A DNA stretch of 64,000 bases, taken from the NCBI GenBank assembly GCA_029532415.1, contig JAQOTA010000050.1, positions 1 to 64,000 on the forward strand, given 5' to 3'. This stretch comes from Marasmius tenuissimus. Taxonomy: Eukaryota; Basidiomycota; Agaricomycetes; Agaricales; Marasmiaceae. The notes under the pieces are model-generated. The model had not been told where the DNA came from. It ran no database searches and saw nothing but the letters and a program-made list of their open reading frames with translations. Position numbers and translations under genes: made by a program. Of this stretch, positions 35,267-48,246 are shown in pieces (positions within the stretch are counted from its first letter, which is position 1; each line of letters starts with the position of its first letter).

Positions 35267-38052
35267 CTAGGTTGCCTCTCCCAGATCGACTTCCTCCTCG
35301 AGCGTCTCCAGTCGAGTCTCTCGAAGTGGCGGTGCGACCGACAAGCCTACGGGGTCAACCGGGACTTCTCGACCGTCTGATGCGATAGTTTCATCGAATG
35401 CAGCCTCGTTCCTCGACGAAGAAACCAAAGACTGGCTAGCAAAGTCAACCACTAAGTGACCACGAGGTTGGTCGAGCGAATGACGCTCAGAAGCATCAGC
35501 GCCACCCTCTGCTTCACCTCCAAGGCCAATATCCTTTACCGGCCGCTCACCTTCTGGCTCTTCATTTGCTGACGTCGACGGGCCAGCAGCAGTAGATCCA
35601 GCACCGGCACCACCGGGTGCGTCCCCATCGATCGCCGTGGGATTGGAACGAGAGTTCGGAGTGTCGAAATAGTCGAGTGGCAATTCATTGAGGTGTGCAA
35701 CACATTTCAAGGAAACGTCCCATGACCTCCACAATGTCTCCCAAAAAGAAAGCCTTACTTCGTCCTTCGTAGTCTCATTGAAAGATTTGAGGAAAGATAG
35801 GGTCTCCTGCCTTCGCAGGACGCAAGGGATTTCGTCGGCTGAGGTTCCGAAAGGCTCTTCAAGTTTTTTCAGCTCCTCCTGAAGATGCGGCGGGTACTTC
35901 TCGAGATCGGCGGGGATGTTGTGGAGGACGTAGGTCCTCAAATGTAAGAACAAACAGAAAAGATTCCCCTCTGATCTGTTTGTATCTAGTACCTGGTAAT
36001 ATCCTTGCACGTATTCAAGAGCGATGCCGTTTGTGGTCGGATCGCTGAGCAGGGTGTTGAGGCGATCCATCGATACCGAAAAACATCCTGTATGACGAGC
36101 AAAACAGTCCTTCGGTAACTCTTGGCTGACTCGGAACGCATCCAAGCCATCTATCCAGCTATATGGATCGGCGTGGAACCGCATACGGTCTCCCTCCCTC
36201 AGCTTCGTGTTGATCAAAGTGAGTAAATCAAAAAACGGGACCTTGATATCCGAAAGGTGGAGGTCCGCCGTGGCGAGAGAGCCGAGCAAAGGACAAATAG
36301 ATGTGAAGTCAAACGCGCGGGGATCAATGTGAATATCTGCATGATGCTGTAGAAAGTACTTGATGTATAGTAAGGCCTTTGCACGTGTATCGTTCCCGAG
36401 GATCCACTGGAATATCCGCGTGAATGGAACAAAGCACTCACTCTGAGCGCAGAGATGGCTCTCGTTCCAGGAGAATGAAGGTGTGTAGTAAGATGGTACC
36501 GCCAAGGGGCGTGAGGTCGGTGTCTGGACAAAATGAAAGGCAAGCAGGCGCAGTTGTAACCTGGAGTAACTGAAAGGAGCAGATGCCCGTGGGTATTGTT
36601 CCTTCAACCGGTTTTCTACGTCTGTCGTAGTCCATTCCCTGTCCAGTCGCCAGAAGTTGCTGTCAAAGACGCCTGGCATTACCAGCTGGGGGGATAATGC
36701 CTGAAGAAGAGTTTGCAAGTGGGGAAGCATCAACGGAATGTCTCGGAACTCATGCGTTAGCCATCGATGAGCTTTCAGTTCATATATATCCGGAAAATGG
36801 CGTTCGTCGGAGAAGCGGATCCGGGAGAAGCGTTCAATCATGTCCAGATCGACCGAGAACCAATCTCCGAGATTACGTAGATTACCCTGCACTATATCAA
36901 CCAAGTCGTCGGGCTCAAGGAGCCGCTGTCTCACTCTATCAACCAAGTTGTTGGGTATACGGCGCCAGTGTCTCAATCTATCGGCAAAGTCAGGCGATAG
37001 GAGGTCCGGGAGGCGGCTGTCCACACGGAACCATTTCCTCAACCAATATGATAAAGCTCGGCGGGGGAGAGGGGATGAAGAGCCCAAAGTCCAAGCAAAG
37101 CCCTTGAACATAGCCCAGGCCTGGGGCGACTTGTATGGACAGAGGTAATCCACCTCGGGTATTTCGGTCATTGCATTGTCGAGTGGCCATCCACCAGCAT
37201 GGATTCCGGGGTGAACACGAATTACCAGGCGAATGATGTCAATGCCAGGAAGGATTGTCGTTGCAATGTAAAATGTGACTGCGCATCCAATAACGATTAC
37301 TGCAAAGGCAAAGGGAATGGGGTGTTTTGTCCAAAGGAGCTCCAAGAGACCAGCAAAGAAGCAGAAGAGTGCCATCTCCAAGATGATTGGAAGGGCGGCT
37401 AGGAATGATGGGACGTGCCAACGCTCGAAAGATTCGCTTCTGAAGCACCGTAAAGATAGCCATTGCTCTGGAGTTCGCGTCTTTGTCGGTCTTCGAAATT
37501 CTCGTAGCCATTGCTTACACATCAGCCCAAATAGAGCGTCGACGAGGGCGAGTATCAAGCTAAGAAACCAGAAGACGTTGATACGAATGACTGAGGCGGA
37601 TGGGACGAATGGAGTGGGTTCAAACGCGGAGGCGCTTTGGTTATGGAACTGAGTAGAAATGTGGGTGAGGATGGCGATGTTTTGGTCGGAAGGGTCTTCT
37701 GAGAGCCATTGGTAAGACTCGATGGTGAATGCAGTTACGACTGCAGAGAACAAACCGGCCTGTTTGCTGATATCAGCTGGAGCTCTGACGTGGATTTTGC
37801 TAGGTCCAAAAAGACGCACGAAGACGAGTAAAGTATCGATGTCTTCTTTCCAGCCTCTCTCCATCCCGCCGTCAATCTCCTCAACCCTTTTCATAACTTC
37901 CTGCCAAGCTTTCTCTTTCGATGGTGGTTTCTGTTAGCATTCCGTACAATCAGATCAGGAAAATGAAGCAAGTTTTCACAGGATACAGCACGCACGTCTT
38001 TTTCTGGGACTTCATTAGGATTTTTGGTTTCTTTTTCGTTGTTCGACGGCAT
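35267..38052 (-). CDS. DUF6535 membrane protein, block B copy, 906 aa
   Basis: Exon 1 is 38052..37996 (MPSNNEKETKNPNEVPEKD), intron 37995..37931 (GTGCGT...AACAG), exon 2 is 37930..35267. The layout equals the block A protein: four hydrophobic segments in the first 250 residues (FWFLSLILALVDALFGLM, FLAALPIILEMALFCFFAG), then a long soluble region with RVSQELPKDCF and an acidic tail. It is longer than A because about 126 bases near 36868-36993 encode three successive 14-residue units where A has one, and because the C-terminus reads on past the A stop. The frame is fully open, which suggests function is kept. Function is unknown. Confidence 0.88.
36868..36993 (-). repeat. Three 42-bp units inside the DUF6535 gene
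   Basis: Successive segments read FADRLRHWRRIPNN, LVDRVRQRLLEPDD and LVDIVQGNLRNLGD, each 14 residues. Block A has a single equivalent (LVDTVRGKLCHLGD). The repeat keeps frame. Confidence 0.65.
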
Positions 38053-41000
38053 GCTAATTCTAGAGTTTGGCTCAGCTGGGGAATGGGCCAACAATGGTGG
38101 TTGAGTGCAAGACGGTGGACGGCACGTTGTCCTTGCGTTGGGAATGGCTGTGTCTGGCTGCGTTTGACCATACATGAGGACTTCGCGTGTGCGCGCGGAT
38201 GTTATGACGTCATGAGGTGGTTGGTCGGACCCTCGGAGATATCGGAAACACGTGGACAACACAAGATTCCCTTCCTTCCTCTTTGGCATCGTGTTCTCAA
38301 ACAGACAGCCCATTTCCCTGACTTCTCAATGCTTCATCGCATGTTCTTATTCATTGGCTGCGGCGATTGTTCGTTGCTATCCAGTCGATGATCGCTTCCA
38401 CAACCAGGTGCATGACTCACGTATCAAAAACTGGCGACAAGAGGGTCCAAGGAGGATATACCGCGGAAAGATTCCGTGTTGTGTTTTTGTATGTTTCGGA
38501 CCCTCCGATCTTGCTTGTAGACTATAGGCCAAGCTTCTCATCGTTTTTCAGAAACAAAGCGAAAACGGTTAAGGCAGGCGTCACCGCCTCGTCAAGTGGT
38601 AAGATTATTAAGACTGACCTTGTGAAGCTAAACGCGGATTGGCCTTCCTCGTACCTATCCTCGCGCCTCTCTGTCCGAGATTTATTCCATCATCTTTTCT
38701 CCATTATCTGGTACTGACGTCCATTATCCTGTAGTTCCAAATCCCATCCAGTAGGTGGATTCGCTAGCCGTTGACTAGATCCTGGGCTCAGAGGCGTAAA
38801 ACACGGCACAAACGTGGCATTCGAGGGCCCTAGAGGCTAAAGTCTCTCAAAAAAACTCTTTGGGTGTCCTCGTCAGGACAGCGGAATTGGGGATTGCGAT
38901 TGTTGATTACCGGGACAGTAAGCTGTGTATGCTTATTTTAAGTTAAGTTCCCTGCCAATCTGGCCTATTTCATCGTATCATAGACGCAAGCGAAGTTACC
39001 TCAAGTTTGCTATGACCAAAGATGTACGCTCGACTGAATTTCGAGCTGTGTGATGATACGATTAACATATCTTTATATACGGCCACAAATGATGTACCAC
39101 CAGAAGGGAGAGGTTTTCCTGTCGGTATGCTCGGGAAATTAGAATATGCCCCTCCATCTGTGTTAGGCTTCTCCTTTTCCCCTTAATCATCCGTTCACGG
39201 TTCACCGTATTCTGTGCCTTGGCTTTTCCCCATTCACATTTACGTTGCCCGTCGTGTACTATACTATCTGTTATTGAATAAAATCGCCCAAAATTGTTGA
39301 ATTTACCTCTCGTCGGCGACACTCCCAACAGGTCCTCGATCGTGGGATAGGTAGCACCCAGACGATACAAAAACGCCCACTACACCTAGCGTATTCGGTA
39401 CTGATAGCAAAGAGTCTTACTACTTTGTGAGCTACAGGATGGCGCGACTTACCTCTGCTCCTGGATTACCTATATCATTGAGTCGCTCACCAAAGCTCAA
39501 GGGATTGCGCCATCAAACTGAAGTATTGCTACTGAGTTCAGCCAGCGATACCGGATTGACTTTGGACCTAGGATGCTAGTCAGGGATGTAGGTGAGTAAG
39601 AAGGTCGTATCGGTGAATTATGGATATCAAAAACAGCGGTGTGTAGTTCAGCCTGTGCAGTTATCATTCTGTCGGTTCTCTCGTTGTTTACGCCATTCCT
39701 TCCTGTTGTTTGGTGATCTACCCATATAATCGTCTATCTCTCCGACTGTCGCATCGCTGACCACGACTTGATCCTAGTTTGAAGAGAAGGCCAATTTAAC
39801 CTGAGGCTCAAGGCCGACACGACACGGATAACAATTGAATATTCAATATTTAATCGTGACACTCACTCTCGAGCCGCTATACGTGCTATGGTAAGCGTCA
39901 TATAGTCAGCAACCCCGATCGGAGCTCCGAAGTGAGAATAGAGGGCTCGAAATTTGAGCGGTTTGTCTTGAGAGCAGCAAGGTTCAAATCGAATGATGCG
40001 CCTGAGGTATCGGCGAAATAGTCGGAGTGTTGATACATCGCAACATGGGTTTTCTCCTCTCACTCAGATGCTTGTCTGGTTCTTTCAACAGATATACGTC
40101 CGTGTTCAGTCAGGGCCTGTCCCAAAGCCCGAAAAGGATTATAAGATAGTCATCCCACCTTTTACAGGGTAACGAGCAGTATTTCACTTCCGTGAAACCA
40201 AACGCGAGAATCATCATATTCCCCGACCCGATAATCCATCCGAGATGATAATTTGATGTGTTACATACAAATTTAGGTCGAGCTGGCATCTACGACTTCC
40301 GACCTAATAGATGAATTTGAATATCCAAGTTTGGTCATGTCAACCACAGTGGTACGGTTAATACAAAGCTAATTGCCTCGAGCTGTATATGCCCATATCT
40401 TTGTCATGAGTCCCGTTATTGAGTGGCGGATGGGAGGCTGCTCGTCAACCCCACCCGAGGAGCACCCGTGAAGAACAAGGCCCACTTCAGGGTCCTTAGT
40501 GGTCTTCCAGAAGAGGGTGTGATATTATCTACTCGGTAGGTCGCCAACGCAAAAAAGTAAGAGCCGAACGTTCTCCTTGATAACCTAAAACAAAGGCTCG
40601 TAATCTCGGACGCCGGACCAGACGGGGTGGATCGGCTGATTGAACGTCGTGAGCATACATTCTACTTATAGGCTCTAGTATTCGTGCCAGAGCTCACCCG
40701 GTTCACGGCAGCCCGGCCAGAAAGAAAAGAAAATGACAACAGCTCCAAACGGTCCGTGATGTGCGCAGTCGTTATGATTCAAATACATACAAGCAACCGA
40801 GCTGTGCAGATCGGTTCAGACTTTTGGGCGCAAAGGTATCAGAATCAGACGCGGTGAGTTCTCCCCGCCATACTATGTGATTACCTTCCACCAAAAGGGG
40901 CGTTCAAGCATACATACTTCCCGCCTGATGTCGAGCCTCGACAAAGAGAAATAGAACAAGATCAAGAGTAATAGGCGAGGAACACTTCAGAACAGTGCTT

Positions 41001-41298
41001 CTCAGCGAACTCGTACTAGATTAAGCATGCAGAACTGAAACAAATGCCGTTTCTCCCCCATATTGAGCGCTCAGTGTTTGTATGCAGTCCCCATCATTGC
41101 AGAATATCCGGCGGCCCCCCACATTTGTATACCTCTATTGAGCTTTCCCGCTTTGACTTGATCTATAGAACGCGCATCACGGACGTACGTGTGGATGATA
41201 GATCCTTTCAAACGTAGGATATACAAAGCTTCAATCCCCGTACTAACACATTGTTGTAGCCTAGTTCCGGCCTCGAGCGTTTCCCCGGTACCGATAAG
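38053..41298. other. Duplicated non-coding spacer, block B
   Basis: Counterpart of 19034-20811 plus 23806-25199 joined directly, without the 3-kb segment. No gene is supportable. It separates the divergent DUF6535 and thaumatin-like genes and must contain both promoters. Confidence 0.5.
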
Positions 41299-41307
41299 TA
41301 TAAAAGG
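41299..41307 (+). promoter_or_regulatory. TATA box of thaumatin-like gene B
   Basis: TATAAAAGG 84 bases upstream of the ATG, in the same GATAAGTATAAAAGGCCC context as the block A gene. Confidence 0.7.
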
Positions 41308-41382
41308 CCCTCTGCACAAGGCTTATCCTACCAGAGCCCTCATCTAGTAGACCTTCCCCTTTTCAACCTCACACAATCAGCT

Positions 41383-42242
41383 ATGCAACTCACCTCTGTC
41401 TTCACCACCCTCGCAGTCCTCGCTGCTGCTGGCACCGTCATGGCCGAGAGCCACACCGTCACCATGGTCAACCGGTGGGTAGCTTGTTCAGCGGTCCTCA
41501 TCCCTCGAGTCCTCAATGCTCACAACATTTATGCTAATAGTTGTGGCCGTGGTACTCCCCAACTCATCCGTGGAGCTGACGTGTTATCTTCCGGAGGTTC
41601 CTATACCGAAAACGGCGTGCTCGCCTCCGCGATTGCCTACCTCCAAACGGGCGAGTGTCTCTTCAACGGCGGTGAGTATTGCATTTGGAATCAGAGCTTT
41701 TGAAGATGTTGATTTGGGTGCAGAGAACTGCATGACTGCTGAGGTGCGTTCTGATTTTCGGCCGTAAATGAGAATACCAGGTCCAAAGAGATCAAACTCA
41801 ATAAAACCACGTGAATAGCTCACCTTGAGGAACCCGGATCAGCCTGGGTCGGGATCTAGTGTCAACCTTTCCCTCATTCCTACGTGAGAATCCTCTCTGT
41901 CCAATTCTACCAGTCGGGGTCGCTCATCAAATTTGCTATATAGCCACGCTTTTAATGTCCCCATCGCCTTGCAATACACTGGGTCCTGCTCCAACGGCGT
42001 TACGTGTACGTATTTACCTTCTGGTCGCCTATTCTGTTCAGTGTTTGATGAGACCTCAACAATATCTATCAGGCGCCGATGCCAACTGCCCTACGACGGA
42101 CGCATTCCGTGTTCCTGAGGACACTCAGGCTCAGCGTGCTTGCCAGAACAACGATGTGAGTTATCCGTTACGTCTATTCGACCTTCTTGAGACTAACTGC
42201 TGGTCCGGGTAGGTCAACTTGCAAATCACTTTCTGCCCTTGA
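41383..42242 (+). CDS. Small secreted thaumatin-like (glycopeptide family) protein B, 160 aa
   Basis: Same seven-exon structure as copy A: 41383-41474, 41541-41671, 41724-41743, 41819-41883, 41944-42005, 42073-42155, 42213-42242, giving 161 codons. Signal peptide MQLTSVFTTLAVLAAAGTVM; mature chain with HTVTMVNRCGRGTP, GECLFNGENC, PGSGSSVNLSL, GSCSNGVTCADANCP, QRACQNNDV and ITFCP. It lacks two residues in exon 4 relative to A and otherwise differs by scattered substitutions, with the cysteines kept. Promoter context is shared, so co-expression is likely. Function is inferred only from family. Confidence 0.88.
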
Positions 42243-44693
42243 GCTTGAGTGGAACGGTTTCCGGTACTGGCAACTTGAAATATGCTACGATGTGAATACG
42301 TGGGCTCTGCGATGAAATGCTGGAAAATGGGGGTGCAATGGAAACAAATGAATGAGAAAAAGAATAGGAAATCAGGTAGTTTTATGTATGCACAGCGTTC
42401 AATCAATCACAATGAGTTTCTCGTCAGTTTGATTGAATGCGCCCTGCGCTCCGGGCCTTCTGAATTGTCGATCCTTCTATCGTACCTCTAAGATTCTCAT
42501 TGCCTCCTAGCTTGGCCAACCTAGATGCCAACCTGGTTTGAGCACGGTTTTGACGCCTCCCGAAATCTACCGAGTGCTAATCTTCCGATCATTCTTTGAT
42601 TCGCATGATAGGAGGAGGAATACCCGGGGTTATACTGCAGCAGATGAGCAGTCAATGGGTGATTTGAACGAGGGAAGAACGGTCACGGCAAAGAAGGAAA
42701 GGAGAAATCAGCTTCATGATGCTGGCCAGCATTGTTACCGCGCCGAATTAGGATTTCCAGGATAGCGACTAGACCCTTTTCGAGGGATTCAAAGTGACGA
42801 GTATCGTACGGCTGGAAATCTGTCTGACTAATCGACAGTGGTGAGAAGAACAACAGAATAATCCCCAATGGACTGGGATGGACATGAGGCCAACTTCTCA
42901 GTGCGCAAGAAAATACATATTTGAAGAGAGAAAGTTGAGGTCAATTTTTCTCGACTGCCAAATTGAAAGCTCAAATTTCCTCACATGATTGGACAGAATG
43001 GAGGAAATTACGAGCCTTCCGAGCCTTCTCCCAACCTTCTCCTTAATAACAATCTAGATTCTATCTTTGCCCTGAGTGGACCGGTGATGTATGACGGAAA
43101 AATCCTTAGAACGAGGGTCTTGAGATTACTAGAGCTGGATTCAAGTTTGTCGGCGTGATTTTGTGTTCATGATAATTTTTGTATCGGATACGTTGACTCC
43201 GCGGTGCCAGTGATTAATGATCCGCCCAGGGTCTTTTTGACTACGGACAGCGAGCAATAACGACTCCTGACTTCCTTCACTTATGACTGCCTTATATTCG
43301 CAAACAAAACAGCATCATATGTGTATCTACATCTCTCTCTTCGTTTTTCCTATTCTCCCTTCTCATGACAAACCAGCGAGGGCAATTCCTGTAGTTCGCA
43401 GTCATTTACCTGAGCTACGTCACGTGGCGTAGTCGGCCAATTTTATTTTTTTTTCTTGTTTTCTTTGAGTCGCTGGATCGTGAGCGATAACCGATGTCAA
43501 GCAGATATAGGTGCTTGGTTTTCTCAATCTGTCGGGCTTGAGGCTTGGAGATTGAGGAACCACTCGCTGGATTTCAACTTGATTTCCAGCCCACCAATCC
43601 TCCGAGTACCCTGTTCTCTCGCTCCAATTCACCTACTTTATTCTACTCCGCACGTTTGGTTGGTTATTAGCATGATCGATTAGACTATAGACCTTGATTC
43701 ATCTCTCTTTGTCTCTCAGTCTCGTCCTTTCTGCATAACGGGCTGCCTCTCTATCTCCCTTATCATCACCCCTGAATCCTGATGCGTGAAGCGTACCTAT
43801 AGTCGCAATGCCGTCCTCCGGGGCATTCATAGTAGTGTATCGCAACGTTCAAACCTCACGGGTGAATGGAGAGACGAAAAATGTGGTGTGATAGAGAACA
43901 TGGTGATTTAGTTCACCTGAGCTTTTGTGAGACAATGCTTTGCTGGGTTCCCATGGCGTTGCTTTGCTACCTGTTTTATTCATTGTTCTGCACAGATTGT
44001 CATTGATGTTTCGGCGCAAACTGTGCTTGTTCTGTCGCATATATATAGACCTCTTATGCTCTGGCAGCGTGTTGCTCCTCCTCGTGCTGTGGCATCACGA
44101 TCTGAAATTTGACGGACGCTCGGCTCGCTTCTGATTTGCATCGGCCGTTCCGGATAAATAACGACCCTTCAGAATCACCTTTCTTGCTTCTATCATCACT
44201 TTACTTCGTCTCTTTGGCTTGGCATCTTACTTATTTTGAGCATCCAGCTCTTCCTTCTCCTAGCCATTGTCCCAAATGACCCAAATAACTCCTCCGTCAG
44301 CCCCAACAGCGGTGACCCGCTCAGCACTCATTTACGTCTCCCCATAACTGAAGGCACCACGAGTACGCCACATGATGTACTTTGGGAGTTCGACTCAATA
44401 TCGAGTATACCAGCACCCTTGAGTCTCGATACCTCTCGCAATGCCAGGCAGGTCATCCCAGTGTTTCGGAGCCCACTAGGCGCCTTCACCTTCACCTCCC
44501 TCCTTCTTGATTCTGGCGTTTGGGAGGAACACTGCAGTTTACACGCGCCCTCCCTCTCTCAACACCCACAGCAATATACATTCCGTGGCGTGACAACCGC
44601 TAGCATTGTTGCTACTGACCTATTTCAATCAATTCGGATGGCACGTGACTTTCCCACGGAGATTTTTTTCGCCAAAAAATCCCTAGGCTCGTG
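42243..44693. other. Spacer left of the mobile element
   Basis: The first 360 bases are duplicated 3' flank. After that I see no motif-bearing gene. A 152-codon plus-strand frame (44236-44694) lacks an ATG near its start and has no recognisable domain; it ends exactly at the left hairpin, so it may be truncated host sequence. Confidence 0.4.
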
Positions 44694-44740
44694 ACCAGCC
44701 GTTCTTTCAAACTCCGCGCTCGTTTGAAAGAACGGCTGGT
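44694..44740. repeat. Perfect 19-bp hairpin at the left end of the element
   Basis: ACCAGCCGTTCTTTCAAAC (44694-44712), a 9-base loop, and its exact reverse complement (44722-44740). The last five bases overlap the outer edge of the terminal inverted repeat. Confidence 0.9.
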
Positions 44741-44803
44741 ATGCACGGTTCACTTTTTACCGTGTCACGCATTTGTGACGACGGACTTAGAAATATTTTT
44801 GTT
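44736..44803 (+). repeat. Left terminal inverted repeat
   Basis: Begins CTGGTATGCACGG and contains GCACGGTTCACTTTTT and ATTTGTGACGACGGACTTAG. Both blocks recur, inverted and in order, at 51396-51463. Confidence 0.9.
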
Positions 44804-44867
44804 TCGCTGCGACATCCCCACTACGAATTTTACGCCAGACGTAGGTACTCCCAAAACATGTCATTAT

Positions 44868-47800
44868 CTAGTCCTCGAATACATCCATATCCAACGCAAC
44901 ATCTTCCTCTGTCAGTAAAGAGAGTATTGGATCCTCTCTGTCGAATACTTCAGCCATTTCTCCCTGAAACACATCGCCAAGGGCAATGCTTTCGTCGAGC
45001 TCTTCAGCCTCAACACCATCCTGTGTCTGCTGCTCGTCGGATTCATCCACCAGACCTCTCGATTCGTCGTGTCCGCCAGTACTGATGCCTGGGTCCAAGC
45101 CGCCCACTGTAGGTTCTTGTCGCCGCCGAGCCTGGAGAGATTTGAATGCCGAATTATACTCCCGCAAGGGGCCTGGAAGTTGCGTGATGCCCTCAGAAAT
45201 GACATCCTTGACTGGAGGGTCGTCGTTGTCAAGAACACGGCCTTTGATAACTTGATAGACCTTGTGGTGCTCGAGGGATTCCATGAGTGTGTTGATATCG
45301 TTCGAGAGGTCAGCGGCAGCATGTCGGGTTCCTTGAGTTGCCTCTCCAACTGTGTTTGCCATGTCGGTTGCGAGTTTTCGAAGGGTGCCAATGCAAGGAG
45401 AAATCATCGCGAGCCACTCCCAAGTTGAATTGCTACCATGGGCCTTATAAATTCTCTAGAAGACGTGGGTTGTTGGCATTACTGATCTTGGCTATTAGGA
45501 TTCGACAGACGCACCTTGATCCAGTAATTCAGATGCTCCTGCACCAAATCAACTTCGACAAAACTATCCTCCTTTCCTTGTAAGTTGAGTAACCAATTGT
45601 TGAGAACGATATCGCTGATAAATAAAACGAATCAGTCCGATGACGAAGTAGCGGTTCTGTAAAGACTTACCGTAGTGGTTTGGGCCAAACCTGTGTGATA
45701 TTGTGAAGAAGGTGAAGCATCTCGTAGGCGTACTTCGTTCGACCATTTCCACGATAACTAAATGCCCATCGCTTCAAGACTAGGATCACCCTGCCTGAAT
45801 CTCCGACCTTTACAGCATCGGAGAATTCACGCGAGAGTAATGCGTCGCGGAGAAATAGGATTGCATTCTCGTATACCATATCACCTTCTGTCACCTGGCC
45901 TCCCTTCTGTTGCTCGCGACATTGGCGTAAATTGTGTACAGTCTGGATGTCGAGGTAGGTTGTGTAAATCTTCTCTGAATGCTTCAATATTTGATCCCAT
46001 GTTGCCGTTTTAGCATATCCCTCCAATGACTTCGCACCGGAAACCTTGAGAAGGAGATGAAAGAGCCGACCATAGAGGGATACGAATACAAGGTCACGAC
46101 AAATTCGAAAAGGGGGGAGTGAGGTGGTAGTGATGGGTAGTCGGTGGAGTATTGTGTTGTGGAAAGCGAGACAACCCGGATTGCGAGTGCCCGCATTGGG
46201 TTTACCCCAATGGGCCAGTAAAGTCCCCTGTATATCCGCCATTTTTGCATGAAACAACCCCGTGAAACAGATAGCCCATCCCCATCCCGAATAACCCCCT
46301 TCTTTTCCCGCACGTAGGTTGAATATGCTACGGATCCTGGCAAGGGAGAGCTGGTCTCCTCCAATGATACGGACAATTTTCATCCACCATGACGTACTCT
46401 TCATCCTAGTCTCCTCAACAACTGCTTTGTCCACATCAACATTCCCAACGATTGTTGACTCGTCAATGTTCATCGCGGGAAGGGGGTAGACCTCGGTACG
46501 CTGGACAGGTATCTTGTGTTCAGAGACAGGCGTGGCCTTCTTCATGTCTAGCAGGAACCGTTGGAAGCTTGTTCCGCCTTGACTGACAATCGCACGGGCT
46601 ATGCAGTGGATCATACACCGATCTGCCAGATCCTCCTCTTCGTCTGTTAGGAAAATGTTGTCCGTAGTCAGTTCCGATGCCGAATCAAAGGATTTGTTGT
46701 ATTCCTCCAGCGAGAGAGCTTCCAAGGTGGCATTGAGAAGGCGCCAAATCGAGTAAGTTGTCCCGTTTTCTTGTGTATCTGCATGATTGATCCGTAATCA
46801 AGTTGAGTGCTGGTCCTTACTACTGTGAAGGAGATCTCGCACCGGTACGTCCAACTATTTGTTCGCCCACTTTTGCCATGAAGTTCACGTTGTCAAACAC
46901 GCCACCAAACAGCCCTTTCGCGACAACCTTCTGTACCCTCTGTCGCAACTGTTCTGCCAGTGCCGGTAAGATCCCATTCTTTCTGTTTTTTGGGCCTCCA
47001 CCGTCTGCCTGATACTCCGAGTCTGAATCGTCCGATGACGATGGACAATATGATGAATCTGATTCATCTTCGGAGCTGGCCACAGGTAGGTCATCAAGGA
47101 AGGCAGCGGATGATGTGGATGGAGCCGCCGATGGTGTTGGATGAGTCGGAGCGGAGGGGGGAGTAGTACCCTTCTGTACAAGGGTAGGATAGCTCGCGCA
47201 TAGTCCGAAATGCGAAAGGACGGCGGTGATTTGACGTTGAGCACCCCTCGCATATAGGAACAATGAATTGACATTCTTCGTGAGGGTGTTCAGGCGACTG
47301 TACTCGCCCAGGCAACTGGTGGCAGCGATAACTTGGACCTAAACACAATGGAACCCAATCGGTCAGCCATCATACCAAAGACCCAGCTGGTAGATGCACC
47401 ACTCACTAAGCTTTTCCGAGTGCTTCTTTGAGCAGACAGACCCTTCCGTACCTGGCGTGCAGACGTTGAAAACGCAGTAAGCACTCCCATCATAGTTGGT
47501 GCCCACTCCTCGAGCTTCCCTCGAAGGCCCAAGAAACTGAAGTTTGTGAGGCTTTCGGGCGTAAGGGGTACACGGAGATGGGATTCTTTGGTGATGGTTT
47601 TGGCCTCCTTCCGCACAATCTCCTCAACGTATCGAACGGCCCACTGATGAAGCTCTGTCCGGGCGGTTTCATTCGACATCCATCGAGTTAAAGCCTTGGT
47701 GACCCGACCTTCTTTTCTATGGAACTCATGGTAGCGTACATTTCCTTGATGCATGTTGGGATCGAAAACGAAATCGAAGAGGTCTCCGAAGCCTAATTGG

Positions 47801-48246
47801 CGCTGGTGCAAAAAGTCGAGTGTCGCAATGAGATTCCTCCGGTGAGTCTCTTCTTCTGAGACAGCTCGATCGGCTCTCTGTGCAGCCAACTTGGCCGAGC
47901 GCTTTTTCCATCCTTTCTCCCTGCCTTTTCGTGCCCTGGCTGCCCGGTCTCCAACTTTGGGTGAGGAATATTCAACCCCTGGATCACTGGACGGCACCAC
48001 TGGCGCGGTGGAAAGAGATTCCATATTGGAACATGACACTGATGATTGAAAGGGAGGTGGTCTTGTTGGGAGAATTGCGCGGAGCTCGGACTCAAATGAT
48101 GAAGCTGAAGCTACCGGATTTCGAGGTAAACGCGACGGTGTGGGTGGTAGCTCGTCTGAACTTGTCTGACAATCGCTGCACCCCTCTTCATCGGCTTCGT
48201 CGGAGATTTCTTCAAGAGGGGTGAGGCTAGAGGAGCGAGAAAACAT
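44868..48246 (-). CDS. DUF6589 protein, candidate transposase, 1043 aa
   Basis: Exons 48246..47407, 47338..46843, 46778..45671, 45614..45515, 45455..44868, phases compatible, 1044 codons. The first 280 residues are Ser/Pro-rich then basic (KGREKGWKKRSAKLAAQR). The DUF6589 region follows: LYARGAQRQITAVLSHFGL, an acidic Ser-rich insert (SSEDESDSS), FDNVNFMAKVGEQIVGR, DTQENGT, MIHCIARAIV, PAMNIDEST (D551), GGDQLSLARIRS (D587), GLFHAKMAD (H622, D627), LLAHWGKP, NPGCLAFHNT (H652), GNGRTKYAYEMLHL and VQEHLNYWIK. These blocks match the family across Agaricomycetes. Conserved D551, D587 and later acidic residues could form an RNase H-like site, but I cannot prove this. ATG 48246 is chosen; an in-frame ATG at 48309 would add 21 residues. 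Donor 46842 (GTGCGA) is chosen because it restores the DTQENGT motif. Confidence 0.85.

Larger units (their letters stand above)
31680..42605. repeat. Segmental duplication, block B
   Basis: Second copy of the 11.36-26.51 kb block, in the same orientation. It holds a broken small membrane gene, a relic of the second membrane gene, an open DUF6535 gene, the spacer repeat and an open thaumatin-like gene. Compared with A it lacks the 627-bp internal duplication and the 3-kb segment. Divergence in spacers is substantial, so the duplication is not recent. Confidence 0.85.

Noticed and set aside
44236..44694. 152-codon plus-strand frame left of the element as a gene
   Set aside because: No ATG near its start and no recognisable motif; it ends at the hairpin and may be chance or truncated sequence.
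47880..48224. 114-codon plus-strand frame within the DUF6589 exon
   Set aside because: Antisense shadow of a well-supported coding exon.
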